DNA of 64,000 nt from Planoprotostelium fungivorum (GCA_003024175.1 MDYQ01000054.1:62001-126000), one strand, 5' to 3'. Counted from the stretch's first letter, positions 12,896 through 24,352 are shown. Numbers and translations are program-made. Notes: generated by a model from the sequence alone, not told the origin.

Positions 12896-13006
12896 GAAAC
12901 ACGGAGAAAGGGAGAATAAAAAGATGCGATGATGTTTCTGGAGCTTGCGAGTGACAGTACGCATGGATACGCCCGCGTATTTCCAATGCTCTTGAGGTAG
13001 AGAGCA

Positions 13007-14099
13007 ATGCAGCCGTTTCAGAAATACACGTACCACGTGAGAGAGAATGGGGACATCGAGTGGAACTCGAGAGAGTGGAATGTCTTCGTGGAAGTTCTAT
13101 TGAGGCACGTAGAGAAGCAACCGCCGCCGCCTGACACGTTCGCCACCACCCGCCTTCGCATCTTTCACCAAGATAGCACATCGAATTCGACGCAGAGACA
13201 ACTCACAGATGGGGAAGAGGTGCCTCATGGAGAGTTCAGGCCGGTCTGTTATTTATTTCGAGGAGACTTTCTACCGTCTGGAAATGCTGATGGCCTTTTC
13301 TGGAAACCTAGCCGAGGGACTGTTCACGTGGGAGGAGCACTCGAGAGGCGATACCACTATGGAAACTTTCGAGGAATGAGGATCAGAAGACAGGTGTTCG
13401 CATTCTATCAAGATACGACGAATTTCTCATCCCCGTCTAGGTTTCCTTCTTAGAGGGATCAGACTGGGCTCTGATCGAATACAACACCTGCCCCTCTCAA
13501 CCTATCGTTAGACTCTCCGATTTTCGAACACTTCCCGCGTGTGATTGGAGGCCCATCGTACACACGGTGGCGTCCGGCTTGATGCACGAAGAGTTGGAGA
13601 ATTCCCAGATGGTACAGAATGTACTCCCACTGCCACCAACCCGGGTGCATATAGAGAAGTCCATGAATCGTCAGCGAAACTTGCAGCCGCCAAATGTCAC
13701 ACCGACACCGCCGATATCGCAAAATATGGGGCCGCTCACTTTAACTCCAACATTCGCTTTACCAAACATACCGCTGGCCTCCATGCAACCTCAACTCTCT
13801 CGTAAGCTCACTCATTGTCTTTCATCACTTCACCTTGTCTAATCATGGCGATCAGAGAGAGAACGGAAGACTCCGAGAGTTTTGAACCAACATGAGCTCG
13901 ACCTCCAAAGACGTAAGATGATGCACATGAAAGACGATTTCTGATGGAAAAAGTGCAACAGATCACCGTCGAACTGAGACAGGCATCGGAGATGGCACGG
14001 AGGTACAATCAATTGGTGATGGATCTGGGAGAGAGACACAGAGAGATCCTCATCTCTATGACGCAGAACAACACGGACGGTTTTGATACAGAACGATGA
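13007..14099 (+). CDS. unidentified protein, several exons
   Basis: Starts at ATG 13007 (MQPFQKYTYH) with an intron almost at once (GTGAGAGAATGG...). Recognisable coding stretches are RHVEKQPPPPDTFATTRLRI, TFYRLEMLMAFSGNLAEGLF, DWALIEYNTCPSQPIVRLSD, a Pro/Asn-rich linker (LPLPPTRVHIEKSMNRQR), and a C-terminal amphipathic helix region QQITVELRQASEMARRYNQL ending FDTER and TGA at 14097-14099. I do not recognise a family. Exon junctions in the middle (about 13380-13460 and 13900-13950) are ambiguous by eye. It follows the filamin-type gene by 111 bp on the same strand and is convergent with the next gene. Confidence 0.45.
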
Positions 14100-14201
14100 T
14101 GAACATACACCCGTTTCTTTTATTTACACAAACATCGCTTCACCTTATATGCGAGAGAACCTCGTTCAGAGCCTTTCTATTGAGATGATTGGGTCACGAT
14201 T

Positions 14202-15885
14202 TCATTTCAGATGACGGTGATGATCACATCGTAAGAAAATCACCCAGCTCGGCACGTTCGTCCTCAAATCCATGTGCAACATGATGGAGAGCATCATCAC
14301 GTTGTGCGACTCCTTCACCCTCCTCACATGAACACCGGAAGCTGCTCCTCGTGAGATACACACGAGAATTTTTCTCACTCTTCATCTTGCCGCGATGATG
14401 GCTCATCATCTTCTCGTCTCTGTCATCTTCTTCAATGATTCCTAGTCCTCGAGTTCGTTCCACTCCCAACGGATGCTCGCGTACAAGTACCGGAGAGAGA
14501 GTGGGAAGAGCGTATCGTACTTACACTGTACGTACCCCACCTCCGGCGTGTGGATCTGATAGACGGTATTCTGTTCGACTTCAATCGACGTAAGGTGACG
14601 AAATTTCACCGAAAAGATGTCGTTTTCCAGGAAAAGCGAGCGCGATACCAGGCGTAATACGGTGAGTACGTCTCCCTTCATTTGGAAATCGGCTCTGACG
14701 CTGACACCCTCCTTCATGTCAGCCATGATGTCGGAGGAGGGCCTCACCTCTAATTTATTCCAAGAGAAGAAGGTGGTGTCTGATGACTTGGATTTGTGAG
14801 AGATCCAGCGTTTGTCATACATTTTGACTAATGTACACGGACGTTCTTCCTGTGCTGTCACATGAGCTCTTCTCACAAATCAAACATATGTCGATCGATC
14901 ACCTGCACGATCTCGATGGAATCTTCCAGATGAAAGGAAGTGTCCATGTAAATTGTTTCTAAGAGTATTCGAATGTTTCTCTCGTGATGGTTGAGACGTT
15001 TCATGTTCGGTGTCCACTGTATTGTTAATGGGTGATGACGATGTGAGGATCATCACCTGGTTCTTCCAGATCTTAAAGGCGGAATGGGCCTGCTCGAGGT
15101 TGAACCATTCGGATTCTTTCTGTGTCATGATGTGAGTCCAGTGACTCATCATGGAACCTCTAGAGATGTCTGCGTCAAAATCATGTTCTCCAAATTGACT
15201 CAACAGACGTGCCATCTCGTTTAAGACTCTTTGGAAGCCATTCGATTTTGTATCTGTCATTTGTTTGGCATGAGGGAGAGACATTCATGATGTTCACCTT
15301 CGCAGCCGATGAGAGAAATCAACGGCGGATCCGTGAGGAGAGGGACGATGATCTCCCTGATGAAGAACATGACTGTCTGTGGTGAAGATCCTGATTCACG
15401 TCTATGGGTTTGATGGTGCTCTGCTCAGTAACGCAGAAGGTGTCTGATGAATCGTCACCCTGACATGCTCCTTACACTGGACAATCTGCAACATTTATGT
15501 CTGCGATGTGTTGAAGGACATCAGACACAAGGTCATTTATGGAAGACACTACATCCTCTCTTTGAAGTTCCTGCCCAAGAGTGAATCACAATAGAATACG
15601 AACGCCTCACATCCAGTATAGACATCTCTTGCCCTGTCAAACGCGTGAATCCATCGGAGAAGCTGTCGCCTTGCGTAGGATCGTTTCGTGTCTCTGCCAC
15701 TGCCCAGGCTGTAATGTCCCAAGGGTCCATTTCTTCACAGAAGCCAAAGACATGATCTGCCAACACCTTCCAATTCTGTTTCGATATCGATTTCACCGTC
15801 TCATTCCCCCTTCTGCAGAGGTGAATTGCATGATGTCACTGCTGACGGAACGGGGATCGATTTTCGCTTCCACAGGGCTATGCAT
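14202..15885 (-). CDS. unidentified protein, possibly with a START-like C-terminal part
   Basis: Minus strand. Proposed start ATG 15885 (MHSPVEAKIDPRSVSSDIMQ), then NWKVLADHVFGFCEEMDPWD, GFTRLTGQEMSILDV, FFIREIIVPLLTDPPLISLI, FQRVLNEMARLLSQFGEHDF, NIRILLETIYMDTSFHLED, and a C-terminal region (KMYDKRWISH, SVRADFQMKGDVLTVLRL, SLRYLYASIRWEWN). The last exon contains MMLSIMLHMDLRTNVPSWVI, which weakly resembles the end of START lipid-binding domains (..HVDPKGWIPAWVV..); this is a suggestion, not an assignment. Either a TAG near 14452 or a spliced final exon ending at TGA 14202-14204 is possible. Gene boundaries and exon joins are uncertain, and two genes cannot be excluded. Confidence 0.35.
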
Positions 15886-16140
15886 AGGGGCGAAGAGGTA
15901 TCACCACCTTACACCTCACCAATAGAGGTCAGCCGCGGGAGGCTTGTCGTGATGACATAAAAAGTGGAGCTTCTGTGAGATCACCATCTGGCTTGTTTTT
16001 GAGAGACTCAGATCGAGGTTGCAATGGAAAAACTTTTTGCATTCAATTCGAGTTGTTTCAACGCCACCGATCATCGAAGCTACTTCGATTGTTGATGATT
16101 GATGATGGGGTGATCAACGAAGATGATGCTCTCGATTTCA

Positions 16141-17322
16141 TTATTCCTTCTCCTGTAACATGCCGACTCTTCCATCGTCCGATGACTTCGCCGTCCACGA
16201 ATGACTCCAATAAGTGATACAGTACGATCCTTTCTGCTCATCATCAGACCAAAGACCTCATGCATCATCGTCTCACCTTCACCACCTCCTTATTTTTAAG
16301 ACATTGATCAGGATTATATTTCGGTTGTCCGATCGAGCAGGCGAGATCTTCAGAGCCCCACGAGTGTGGGTAGACGTACTGTGACTTGATGATGCCCGTC
16401 GCATGAGGTACCGTGTTTCTGATCGGAAATTTGTCGCCCAACTTTTGGATGATGTAATCCCAGACCTCCGTGGGGCCCTTCTTTGTGAGTTTTTCATAGA
16501 GGACCCAAGAATTGTATAAAGCCGTGGGACCCGATGTCTATGACGATGTGAGTGATGTCCATCTCAAATGAGTGATTGTGAGATGAAAAGTGAGACGCAC
16601 CTCTTCTGGAGAGTCTGTCTTCTTCATCTCGGAGGCGATGATGAGAGGAAGCAGCCAGAACGGGTGACCCGGTGAGGATGCCATCCAAGCGTTTGGCATG
16701 CTATTATCATCGTAGACATGATCCATCAGACCGATGTAAGCGACCACTGCTGTGTTTGAGATGTCTCCAGCTTGTCGATTCAAATATTGTGCTGGATTTT
16801 CTTTCGTGTTAGAAAAGAGGGAGTGGATTGGTCTCAGTGCTTGTTGGTCCAAATCGGCGTAGACCCTGTGATTTGAATCAAAACTCGGATAGTTCTCATC
16901 TGTCATCACCCTCCATACAGGTATAGGTACATGTTCCTTACCAAGTCTGCTCGGAAGATCTCTCCTTGCATTGAACGATATGTATCCAGAAACCAGGGGA
17001 AGAATTCTGTGCACAGTGCCAGATTGTCTTCGTTTGTCCACAACGTCCATCGCCAGCCCTCGTTGAGCGCCCTCCAAGATTCACTCCATTTCTTGAACTT
17101 GAATGGGAGGTCATTGTCTTTCCAACTCTGGTGAATCTGATGTGGGACCCCTGTTTTTATCTCATGTATTTTGTCGGCGGGTGAAACATTCAGAGATGCG
17201 CCAATATTAGCGGGACCAGTTTTGAAAGGCCATACCGAACTAAAGAAGAGATATGCGATGTAAATGCCCACGATAGAACAGAAGAGGCGAAACCTTGCAT
17301 CTGATCTGATGTTGTTGCGCAT
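16141..17322 (-). CDS. OCH1-like family glycosyltransferase (DXD sugar-binding type)
   Basis: Start ATG 17322. A short basic N-tail is followed by one membrane anchor (FCSIVGIYIAYLFFSSVW), giving a type II Golgi topology. Family motifs: IPHQIHQSW-like VPHQIHQSWKDNDLPF, WRWTLWTNEDN, FRADLVRNMYLYLYGGVYAD with the DXD motif in VYADLDQQALRP, and the C-terminal SHSW block in YCITYWSHSWTAK. The stop is TAA at 16141-16143. Introns lie after YLYGG (about 16871-16919), after the SPEE region, and after NKEVVK. OCH1/GT32-type enzymes transfer hexoses in glycan or sphingolipid synthesis; donor and acceptor cannot be told from sequence. No recurrent palindromic motif was seen in its introns. Confidence 0.8.
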
Positions 17323-17422
17323 TTCTGCCGCTTCTGATGAATATATTTTGTTTGAGATAAATCGGAAAAGTGAGAGGTCAAGCCTGATTGTACGCTCGCG
17401 TCGTTGATAAACGTCGCTGACA

Positions 17423-18088
17423 TCAATGTCCGTATCGATGTGGCAACTCTTTCATTCTATACAGTGGTTCAACCATTCTATGTAACTGATGTCGATCAGT
17501 TGATTGACGCAGCTCACGGACGCACCCGATCAACAATTGCTTCAGACGCTCGTGATCTTCTTCGCTACCCGCCATTCGGTGCATGTTCTTCACGTAACTC
17601 GTGACTCGATCATCTGACGATGCGTGCTCGATGTATGATTTTAACACGGGTGATACGTTGGTACGAGGCAGACCTCCTTTGAGATACTCGTTGGTCAGAT
17701 CTGCCTTCTCATGATTGAGATCGGTGGGGACACCATATAAGTTTCCCTCTGCATTAAAATACTTTCTTAGCTCATTGAGAACCTAATCATGTGAAAAGAA
17801 GAACACATCCATCAAGTACTTTGACTCCCGTCCTCCATCTCTGCTCACCATAGATCTCGTCGTGAGCTTTGATCAGAACTTGTAGTTCTATGAAATGATC
17901 GACGGATTTTCCCTCCAATCCTGAATGTCGGTTAATGAACACCCCAGCGGTGTCTCACCATCGAATTTGAGGACGACTGTCTTATCCCAGAGATGCTCTT
18001 TTCGTATCGCATCGGTCGTAATCAGCTCCACCGCTGCTTTTCTAGACTTGGACTCCGCCATGATGCGCTGTCTTTGGAATGGTGTCAA
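17423..18088 (-). CDS. unidentified soluble protein
   Basis: Begins at ATG 18088 (MTPFQRQRIMAESKSRKAAV), 26 bp downstream of the MutY stop on the same strand. Exon 2 reads GLEGKSVDHFIELQVLIKAH, and exon 3 reads VLNELRKYFNAEGNLYGVPT, LKGGLPRTNVSPVLKSYIEH, then HERLKQLLIGCVRELRQSTD, ending GH and stop at 17423. The second intron (between DEIYG and VLNEL, about 17783-17850) could not be joined in a clean phase, so one boundary is wrong. Helical, charged, no signal peptide or membrane segment. Family not recognised. Confidence 0.45.
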
Positions 18089-18114
18089 TCCGGACAGACC
18101 CTCAATCTACTCAT

Positions 18115-19999
18115 TTATTTTCGACCTTTGAACATGGAAGTGATGAGGTTCTGCTTTACATCGACCTTCTTTGCTTTCGTTGTCTTGATCTTTCCTTTCC
18201 TCAATTCTAGACACTTTCGGACGCTGCTCGAAACGGCAGATCCCTGCAGCTCTCCTTCACTCAGCCATTTTGTCCTCTTTGGAAGGTCTCCCGTGCTCGT
18301 CTTCACAGATCGGCTCTCGATGTACATGGACTGACGGATGTGAGAGAAGAGGTGAACGTGTGTGCCGAGATAGCGACGACTGATGGTCTCTAAATCTTGA
18401 ACGCCTACCACATCATGAGAGACTTGTACGCGTCTTCACATCTAAAGATCTCACCGAGATTTCGCTCTACGTATCGATCGATCTTATCTCTCAACTTCGA
18501 GTCGAAATCTCCATCGATTTTCTCAGCTTCCTTCTCTTCTATGGAGATCTGTGGAAATTCCCACAGTGATGCCAGTAGGCCCTTGTCAGGCCTCTGTACG
18601 AGAAGATATTGACTCTCTTCTCCTTCCTTTCTCTCCACGATCGATACGGCAACAGCCTGTGGATGTCAGGCTGTACGGGGCGATCGATTCATCGTCACCT
18701 CCTCTCTCTGTTTATTCTTCTTGACTTTCGTTGGATATTTCGTGACGGCGTCTGTGGGGCTGTCTACACTGTCATCGTCTTCGCAGACTCTGCACGTCTT
18801 GTCTTTCGGTATCTTCTCTCTACCGATGTCCTCGATCTCTTGGTAAGCGTGACAGATGGATCTATTTACAGTGAGATCTTTTTCTATCAGATGGACTGAC
18901 TTCAGAGGGCATTCGGTGCATTTGGGACTCTTGGGTGTACAGACTGTTGCTCCCAGCTCCATGAGAGCTTGGTTGAACGTCCCAGGCCGTACGGGATCTA
19001 CAATTGCCTCGGCTAATTCCCTGATATGTTGAGAATGAAATGGTGTGAATGATTACCAGTGTAATTTGATGGCATCCTTTGATTTCGGATCTGATGCGAT
19101 CGAGCGCAACCGACTGAGAACTCGAATGACGTTACCATCTGTTCGATATCATCAGAAGCAGCTTAACGAAGAGGACAGACCCACTAGAGGTGTCACGTGG
19201 CCGAAGCAGATGGAAGCTACGGCTCCAGCAGTGTAACGACCGATGCCAGGAACCTGATCTCGATCATGATCATGTGTAGACATCACATCGATGGAAGTGC
19301 CCACCTTCAATAGACCCTCCAATGTATTCGGAACGATTCCACCTGCCTCTACGACGCTCTGCGCACCTTTGTGTAGAAAAGCGGCTCTCCTGTAGTATCC
19401 CAGGCCAGACCACATGGAGTTGACTTCCTGGCACGATGGTGATGCGATGCATCGAATGATGTCGATCGATCACCTCGGAGGTGGCAGAAGCGAGGTCCGA
19501 GACGGTTGGCCACTTGTCGATCCACTTGTTGAAATATTCGATGACGGTCTGGACTCGGGTCTGTTGTAACATGATCTCTGAAACCCATATGGCATAAGCT
19601 CTACGGTTCATGATGTCTTCTTTCGCTCGGACGAAGGAAGGCTCATTGCGGACCTGTGGTCCATGTCAACTTCCCGCCAAATTCGAATTTTGAAGAGTGA
19701 GAGGGTATCACCTCATCGTATCTCCAGGGGAGGTCTCTCTTGTTCTCATCATACCAAGTCAGAAGAGATGACCGCATGAAATTCGTCTCTGTCAGATTGA
19801 ATCGGTGGTAAGACTCATCGTGTCGATGGATAGGGCTCAGATTCAGTTCTTCCTTATCAGCGCTTGTCTTCTTCCTCTTTGGTTTTGGAGATGATTCTTC
19901 GGAGGAGGATGCACCAGCATCTTCAGACAATGACTCGTCTTCTATTTCTTCATCGAGTTCCTTCTTCTTTCGAGTTACCTTTCGCTTCGTTGGTGGCAT
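18115..19999 (-). CDS. MUTYH: A/G-specific adenine DNA glycosylase (MutY homologue)
   Basis: Removes adenine mispaired with 8-oxoguanine in base-excision repair. The spliced product shows DLPWRYDE, AYAIWVSEIMLQQTRVQTVI with the catalytic Glu, WSGLGYYRRAAFLHKGAQSV, the helix-hairpin-helix/catalytic region VPGIGRYTAGAVASICFGHV, and TPLVDGNVIRVLSRL with the catalytic Asp restored across an intron. The iron-sulfur cluster is C-x6-C-x2-C-x5-C (CTPKSPKCTECPLKSIC), whose last cysteine is likewise restored only after splicing. A Nudix-like C-terminal domain (LLVQRPDKGLLASLWEFPQI) follows, then a basic tail. The N-terminus is a Lys/Glu/Ser-rich nuclear-type extension starting MPPTKRK at 19999; an in-frame ATG at 20056 is the alternative. 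Divergent from ICT1 with about 70 bp between starts. Stop at 18115. Confidence 0.92.
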
Positions 20000-20071
20000 T
20001 TCGATGATGGTTGCCGTTGTATCTGCGGCTGATGCGCTGCTCACGTGACACATCACCACAACACGCCATCA
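20000..20071. promoter_or_regulatory. short bidirectional promoter between MutY and ICT1-like genes
   Basis: Only 72 bp separate the proposed start codons of two divergent, clearly coding genes, so both must be transcribed from this interval or from within the neighbouring 5' end. No TATA-like box was seen. Confidence 0.5.
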
Positions 20072-20715
20072 TGTTCAGCAGATTCAATCAAACGTTATGT
20101 TCTTTCAAACCGATATGTATTCCCACACATAGATATCCTCTCTTTAGAAGACAATTCAGCGAACAATCAAAGACGAGCGAAAGACTGATTGTACCAACAT
20201 CTAAAGTCGAATTTGCATTCTCCAGGTCGAGTGGACCAGGTGAAGGATTGATATGATCAGCTCAGCTCACGTTTACATCCAGGAGGACAGAATGTCAACA
20301 AGGTCAATTCCAAGGCAGAACTACGCTTTCATGTTGACTCTGCAGATTGGATCTCTGAAGACGTGAAGAAGAGGTGTCGTCCCGTCTCTCACCATCTGTA
20401 ACAGACATCTCTGTTAGGTTCAAAGCTCAGCAGGCACATCGCATCACGAATGAGGGAGAATTCATCTGTACCTCCATCGTACACAGAACCCAAAGCGGTG
20501 AGATACATCCATCATTGACCTCCTGATCCCTGTCAGCCAACGTCGAAACATGCGTTCGAAAGCTGGAGAATCTACTAGAGGAAGCGAGATTGCCTCCCAA
20601 CGAGAGAAAAGAGACTGCACCCCCTTCTTACGCGGCAGAGAATCGTCTGAAGGAGAAGAAGAGCCGCTCAAACATCAAACAGAACCGCAGCCGAGGCTCC
20701 TACTTTGACGATTAA
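20072..20715 (+). CDS. ICT1/MRPL58-type peptidyl-tRNA hydrolase (RF-1 domain, GGQ)
   Basis: Start ATG 20072 ([14 protein letters not shown]) with an Arg-rich, acid-poor N-terminus like a mitochondrial presequence. The catalytic loop [16 protein letters not shown] is completed across an intron that splits GPG from GQ (GTGAAGG...CATCCAG, about 20238-20280). Then [30 protein letters not shown] and a basic C-tail rich in Lys/Arg ([20 protein letters not shown]), the typical ribosome-binding tail. Stop TAA 20713-20715. The family releases stalled mitochondrial ribosomes by codon-independent hydrolysis. Its stop lies six bases from the stop of the convergent PAK-like kinase. Confidence 0.88.
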
Positions 20716-20721
20716 AACCGA

Positions 20722-23646
20722 TTAAAACGATAATATTGTATTCAAGACAAAAACATTCGATAGTATCTTGGTCATGTGGGTTCTCTCTTCGCTCGACTTG
20801 AAAAATTCGTGCTGCATCATCCATCAGCATGTCATTACCGATCGTGTCATCGACTCACGTTCAAAAGGGTGACAGCAGACGCTCTCTCTGCTGGGTTGTG
20901 TTTAAGACAGATGGACATGAAGTCCTTGAAAGCTGGTGACCATGCTTTAGGTTTGTCAAACGGCTCGTTGTAGCCGTAAGCTCCGGACGTGAACAGAGCA
21001 CGCAAGGCCAATTTCGAGTGGGGTGGTTTTCCGTTGGCCAGCTCCATCTACAACGGTTCATTCGAATGAAACGTCTCGTTGTAGATGCTCACCAGGCAGA
21101 CACCGAGACTCCATATATCTACTTTACAATCATAAGGTATCCTCTGTATCATCTCCGGTGGCTGTGTGGTTCATCAGAATGAGAGGGCACGAATATTCGT
21201 GACTCACCACCCAGAAGGGGCTGCCCACCATAGACGTGGGAAATTGGTTGACCATACAAGCGAGACCGAAATCGACTGCATCATGTCAGGAGAAATAAAA
21301 TGAAATAAAACTCACTGAGTTTGATATCTCCCTTGACACTGACCATGATATTGGATGATTTGAGGTCTCTGTGCATGATGCCCTCCGAGTGAAGATAAAC
21401 TAAACCTTGCGTGATCTCCCTCGCGATGTAAGCGATCTGTGGCTCGGTGAATGTGTGTCCTCGAACGGCGAGATCCAGCGGTCCTCCCTCCATAAACTCC
21501 ATGACACCCTGTATGACGTCATCACACGTCATCACGCGTCATCGTAGACGTACCCACAGACCGTCGTCGACTTGGTAACAGTCGACAAACTGTACGATGT
21601 TGGGGTGAGAGCAGTAGCGGAGGAGTCCGAATTCCGAACCGTTCCACTTTCGGTCCGTTTCCGTGTCGTTGTCCACGACTTTCACGGCGTACTGGTCGGA
21701 ATCAGGAATTCCGGATTCCGAAAGGGTCCGAACTCACCCATCCGAACTGGCTGCTGCCGACTTTTCTGCGATCTTTCTCTTCGGCCTTCTTTTCGGTCGC
21801 TCGGTATACACGACCGAAACCACTGCCTCCGTGTCAGCTCTTCACCATCCGTCATCATGATCATCATGATCTTGATGCATCATGATCATCATGATCTTGA
21901 TGCATCATGATCATCATGATCTTGATGCATCATGATCTGATGATCTTGATGCATCATCGTCATCAACATATGGGATGATGCTCACCCTTTTCCGGTCTCC
22001 TGATGCAGTCGGTAGATCTCTCTCGGATCTCCCTTGGCGAGTATCCGATCTACAACGAGTCAGAAAAATTCCCGCCCGAATATCTCTCACCCAGATTGAT
22101 CTCCGGTTTGATGGTTCCCCGTTTGGGCTCTGGCTTCACGAGATGGGAGGGAGGTGTCGATTTGTTCTTCTTCTTCGTCGTCTCGACCAACTGGAACTTG
22201 ACTTTCGTCTGAAAGGACAAGGCGCTCAGGCAGCACATGAGGTTCCTATACAAATGAGAGGCGTTTCATTTGAATGAAATCACCTCTCAGCCTCTTCGGG
22301 GGTGATCTTGGCTTCTTTGATGAGCTTGCGTAATTCTTTCGGTATTTCCTGGAAACGGTCGGTGTCATCTACAACGTTGTAGATCGTCACCTCGTAGGTG
22401 TTTACGTCCAAGAGATGTCCTCTCAGATTTGTCCTCTGTATCTGTCTCCCCTTTCTCGCATCCTCTTCTTTCTTCTTGGCGGAGGCTGTTGATGTGAGTC
22501 GATGTGGCTCGTTGTAGATGCTCACCCTCGTTCCCCTTCTTCTCTTCTTCCTTGGGTGACTTTGACCTCAATAATTTCCATCCTTTGAAACCTATCCCTT
22601 TCAGCGACCGTCTACGACCCGCCGTCTCATTCATTTGATCCGTTGTAGACGCTCACCTCCTTCCTTCTTGGGAGGCGTTTGAGGCTGATGGATAGCCTTA
22701 CTCTCTCTCTTGGATGACCCAAACCAAGAAGTCTTCTTTGTAGGCTGTGGAATGACAGCCTCTGGTGAGATCGAATGGGGAGCTAAAATTAGGAGCGGGG
22801 GCTCTCCATCCCTCAGGCCGTTATCCGTGGGCGGTGTGACCGACTGAGATCGCCTGGAAAAGTCAGTGATATTTCCGGGAATCTTCTGGTACACCTCATG
22901 GGAAGTTCGCGCTCTGTACGGAGTCAGTTTTGGCGGGAGAAATTTCCGAGAATATTCTGAAGTCTTCTCACCGACTGGGGTGGCAGATGCCGATCTGGAT
23001 TGATGAGTTCCATCGGAGTAGAAGGACATCTCTGAGCCATCCTCTCTCATGCCGGCATCTGAAGAGCGTCAATCGACGGCGATGGAAGATGTTTGTAGCT
23101 CACTGATCAGTTCCATCATGTAGTCGGGGGTCATAGATCTCATGACCTCATCGGGCGTGTCCGATCGGTCCATAGTGTACGTGTTCGTGTCATCCTGCTC
23201 GATATGAGATTGGCATTCTGAAAGATGACGGACTACCTTGCATATGCTGACGAAGCCAAAGTTTGCCAGAGGAACATCTTGGTTATCTCGTTCTCCTTCG
23301 GGGGAGGGATTGTATAGCTGATGATTCGTCAGACCGTATTCTTTCGGAGATGGAATCACGTAAACAGATCCTCCTGAATTATTCATTCGGGAGGGATCCA
23401 ATGGTTGTACTCTGGGTGATGCGGGCGCCGATGAAATGCAATCACCGTCCAATTTAGGTGTCTCCGAGTTCTAAGACATTGTAAGACATGAGAAGGAGGA
23501 TATAAAGTGATTGTATAAATCGTTACCTCTGAGGGAGAGGTCAAGTCTGATTGAGAACGAGGCAGACGAATTAACTGTGGACTGCTCATATCCCTGACGA
23601 GTTTGTCAGAGTCTTCTCTCGTTGTGGTCGAACGGGCATCATCCAT
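20722..23646 (-). CDS. PAK/STE20-like protein kinase with N-terminal disordered region and CRIB/PBD-like segment
   Basis: Start ATG 23646 (MDDARSTTTREDSDKLVRDM). A long Ser/Pro-rich region (about 23640-22700) is followed by LLDVNTYEV...DTDRFQEIPKELRKL ITPEEAE, which has the shape of the C-terminal part of a p21-binding domain. The kinase begins DPREIYRLHQETGKG; HRDLKSSNIM is the catalytic loop, the DFG (KLIDFGLACMVNQFPTSMVG) is rebuilt across an intron, then SPFWV..PPEMIQRIPYDC KVDIWSLGVCL and MELANGKPPHSKLALRALF, FKDFMSICLKHNPAERASA. Ends HEFFKSS...NTILSF, TAA at 20722-20724. PAK-type kinases act below Rac/Cdc42 on actin and myosin I; regulation by a small GTPase is inferred. The introns are rich in the recurrent TCTACAAC palindrome (21048-21092, near 22050, 22500, 22645). 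Confidence 0.85.
21048..21092 (-). repeat. introner-like intron: 11-bp inverted repeats at both splice sites, near-perfect hairpin
   Basis: A 45-nt intron in the PAK-like kinase between WSLGVCL and MELANGKPP. It starts GTGAGCATCTACAACG and ends CGTTGTAG before ATG. The arms CATCTACAACG (21077-21087 read on the minus strand) and CGTTGTAGATG (21045-21055) are perfect inverted repeats, and the centre CATTCGAATG is itself a palindrome, so almost the whole intron can fold on itself. Confidence 0.8.
21855..21965 (+). repeat. minisatellite of about 30 bp (ATCATGATCTTGATGC...) in a kinase intron
   Basis: At least three copies of a unit containing ATCATCATGATCTTGATGC, then a shortened copy. It lies in the PAK-like kinase between N-lobe exons and makes this intron much longer than its neighbours. 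Confidence 0.75.
22367..22384. repeat. perfect 18-bp palindrome of the recurrent motif, apparently exonic
   Basis: ATCTACAACGTTGTAGAT, its own reverse complement. In the kinase reading frame it is read as I-Y-N-V-V-D inside the CRIB-like region (NTYEV..DDTDRF) with no frame break. A 22-nt intron GTGACG...TTGTAG would shift the downstream frame, so read-through is favoured. Confidence 0.6.
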
Positions 23647-24352
23647 CCTCCAATTGGATGTACGATGTTACAAAAGTCTATATGCAGAGATAGGGAGTAA
23701 AAGGTGCATGTTCTATCCTCACCTCCACTACTCGATCTTGTAGGGAGATCAACCCTGAGAGACAGAGAAGATGAACAAAGCGCTTGGCTTGGGCCTCTCA
23801 AAAGTTGCTTGATGGAGCGCCCTCTTGTTCTGGCTGTTGTCATAGCGATCGCCGCCCGGAAAAAGTCTCTCCCTGTCTGTCCTATGGATATTACCTCAAG
23901 TCTCCCTTTTGTTGTTTCTCAGAAAAGCTCACGCCTCTCCCTATCGTCACACATCCCACACATTTGCTCAGGCCCTCTCAGGTGATATCGAATGGGCGTA
24001 GTACAGCCCTCGTCCTCACTCCCACACAGGAGCGTTCACGAAAATGCGAAGAGGGAAGTGGTGACGAAATATCGGCGGCGTTTCTCCATCTTTCACTGTG
24101 GTGACTGATGCATGATAGTCTCGATATCGGATGATGCTATGCGTCGACACGACATCAGTGCAATATATCTTCAGGAAGAGGAAAGAGCATTTTAAAGAGG
24201 GGATTGAAATTACACCCGATGATTCCAAGCATGATATCTCCCACAAGATATTGCGTTCTGAAGAAAAGATGAGTGTTGTAGAGAGGCTGGAATTTTCGTC
24301 TCATGCAGACACGTGACGAGAGACATCGAACGGCAACAGCGACAACAATAAC
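23647..24352. other. 706-bp divergent intergenic region, no confident gene
   Basis: Lies between the starts of the PAK-like kinase (-) and the FAD oxidoreductase (+). Open frames exist on the plus strand; the best is 24131-24316 (61 residues, with FKEGIEITPDDSKHD), which could be a small protein or upstream ORF, but nothing supports it beyond its length and composition. It presumably holds both promoters. Confidence 0.4.

Noticed and set aside
21855-21965. CRISPR-like array
   Set aside because: Repeats are directly adjacent with no unique spacers, inside a eukaryotic intron; it is a minisatellite.
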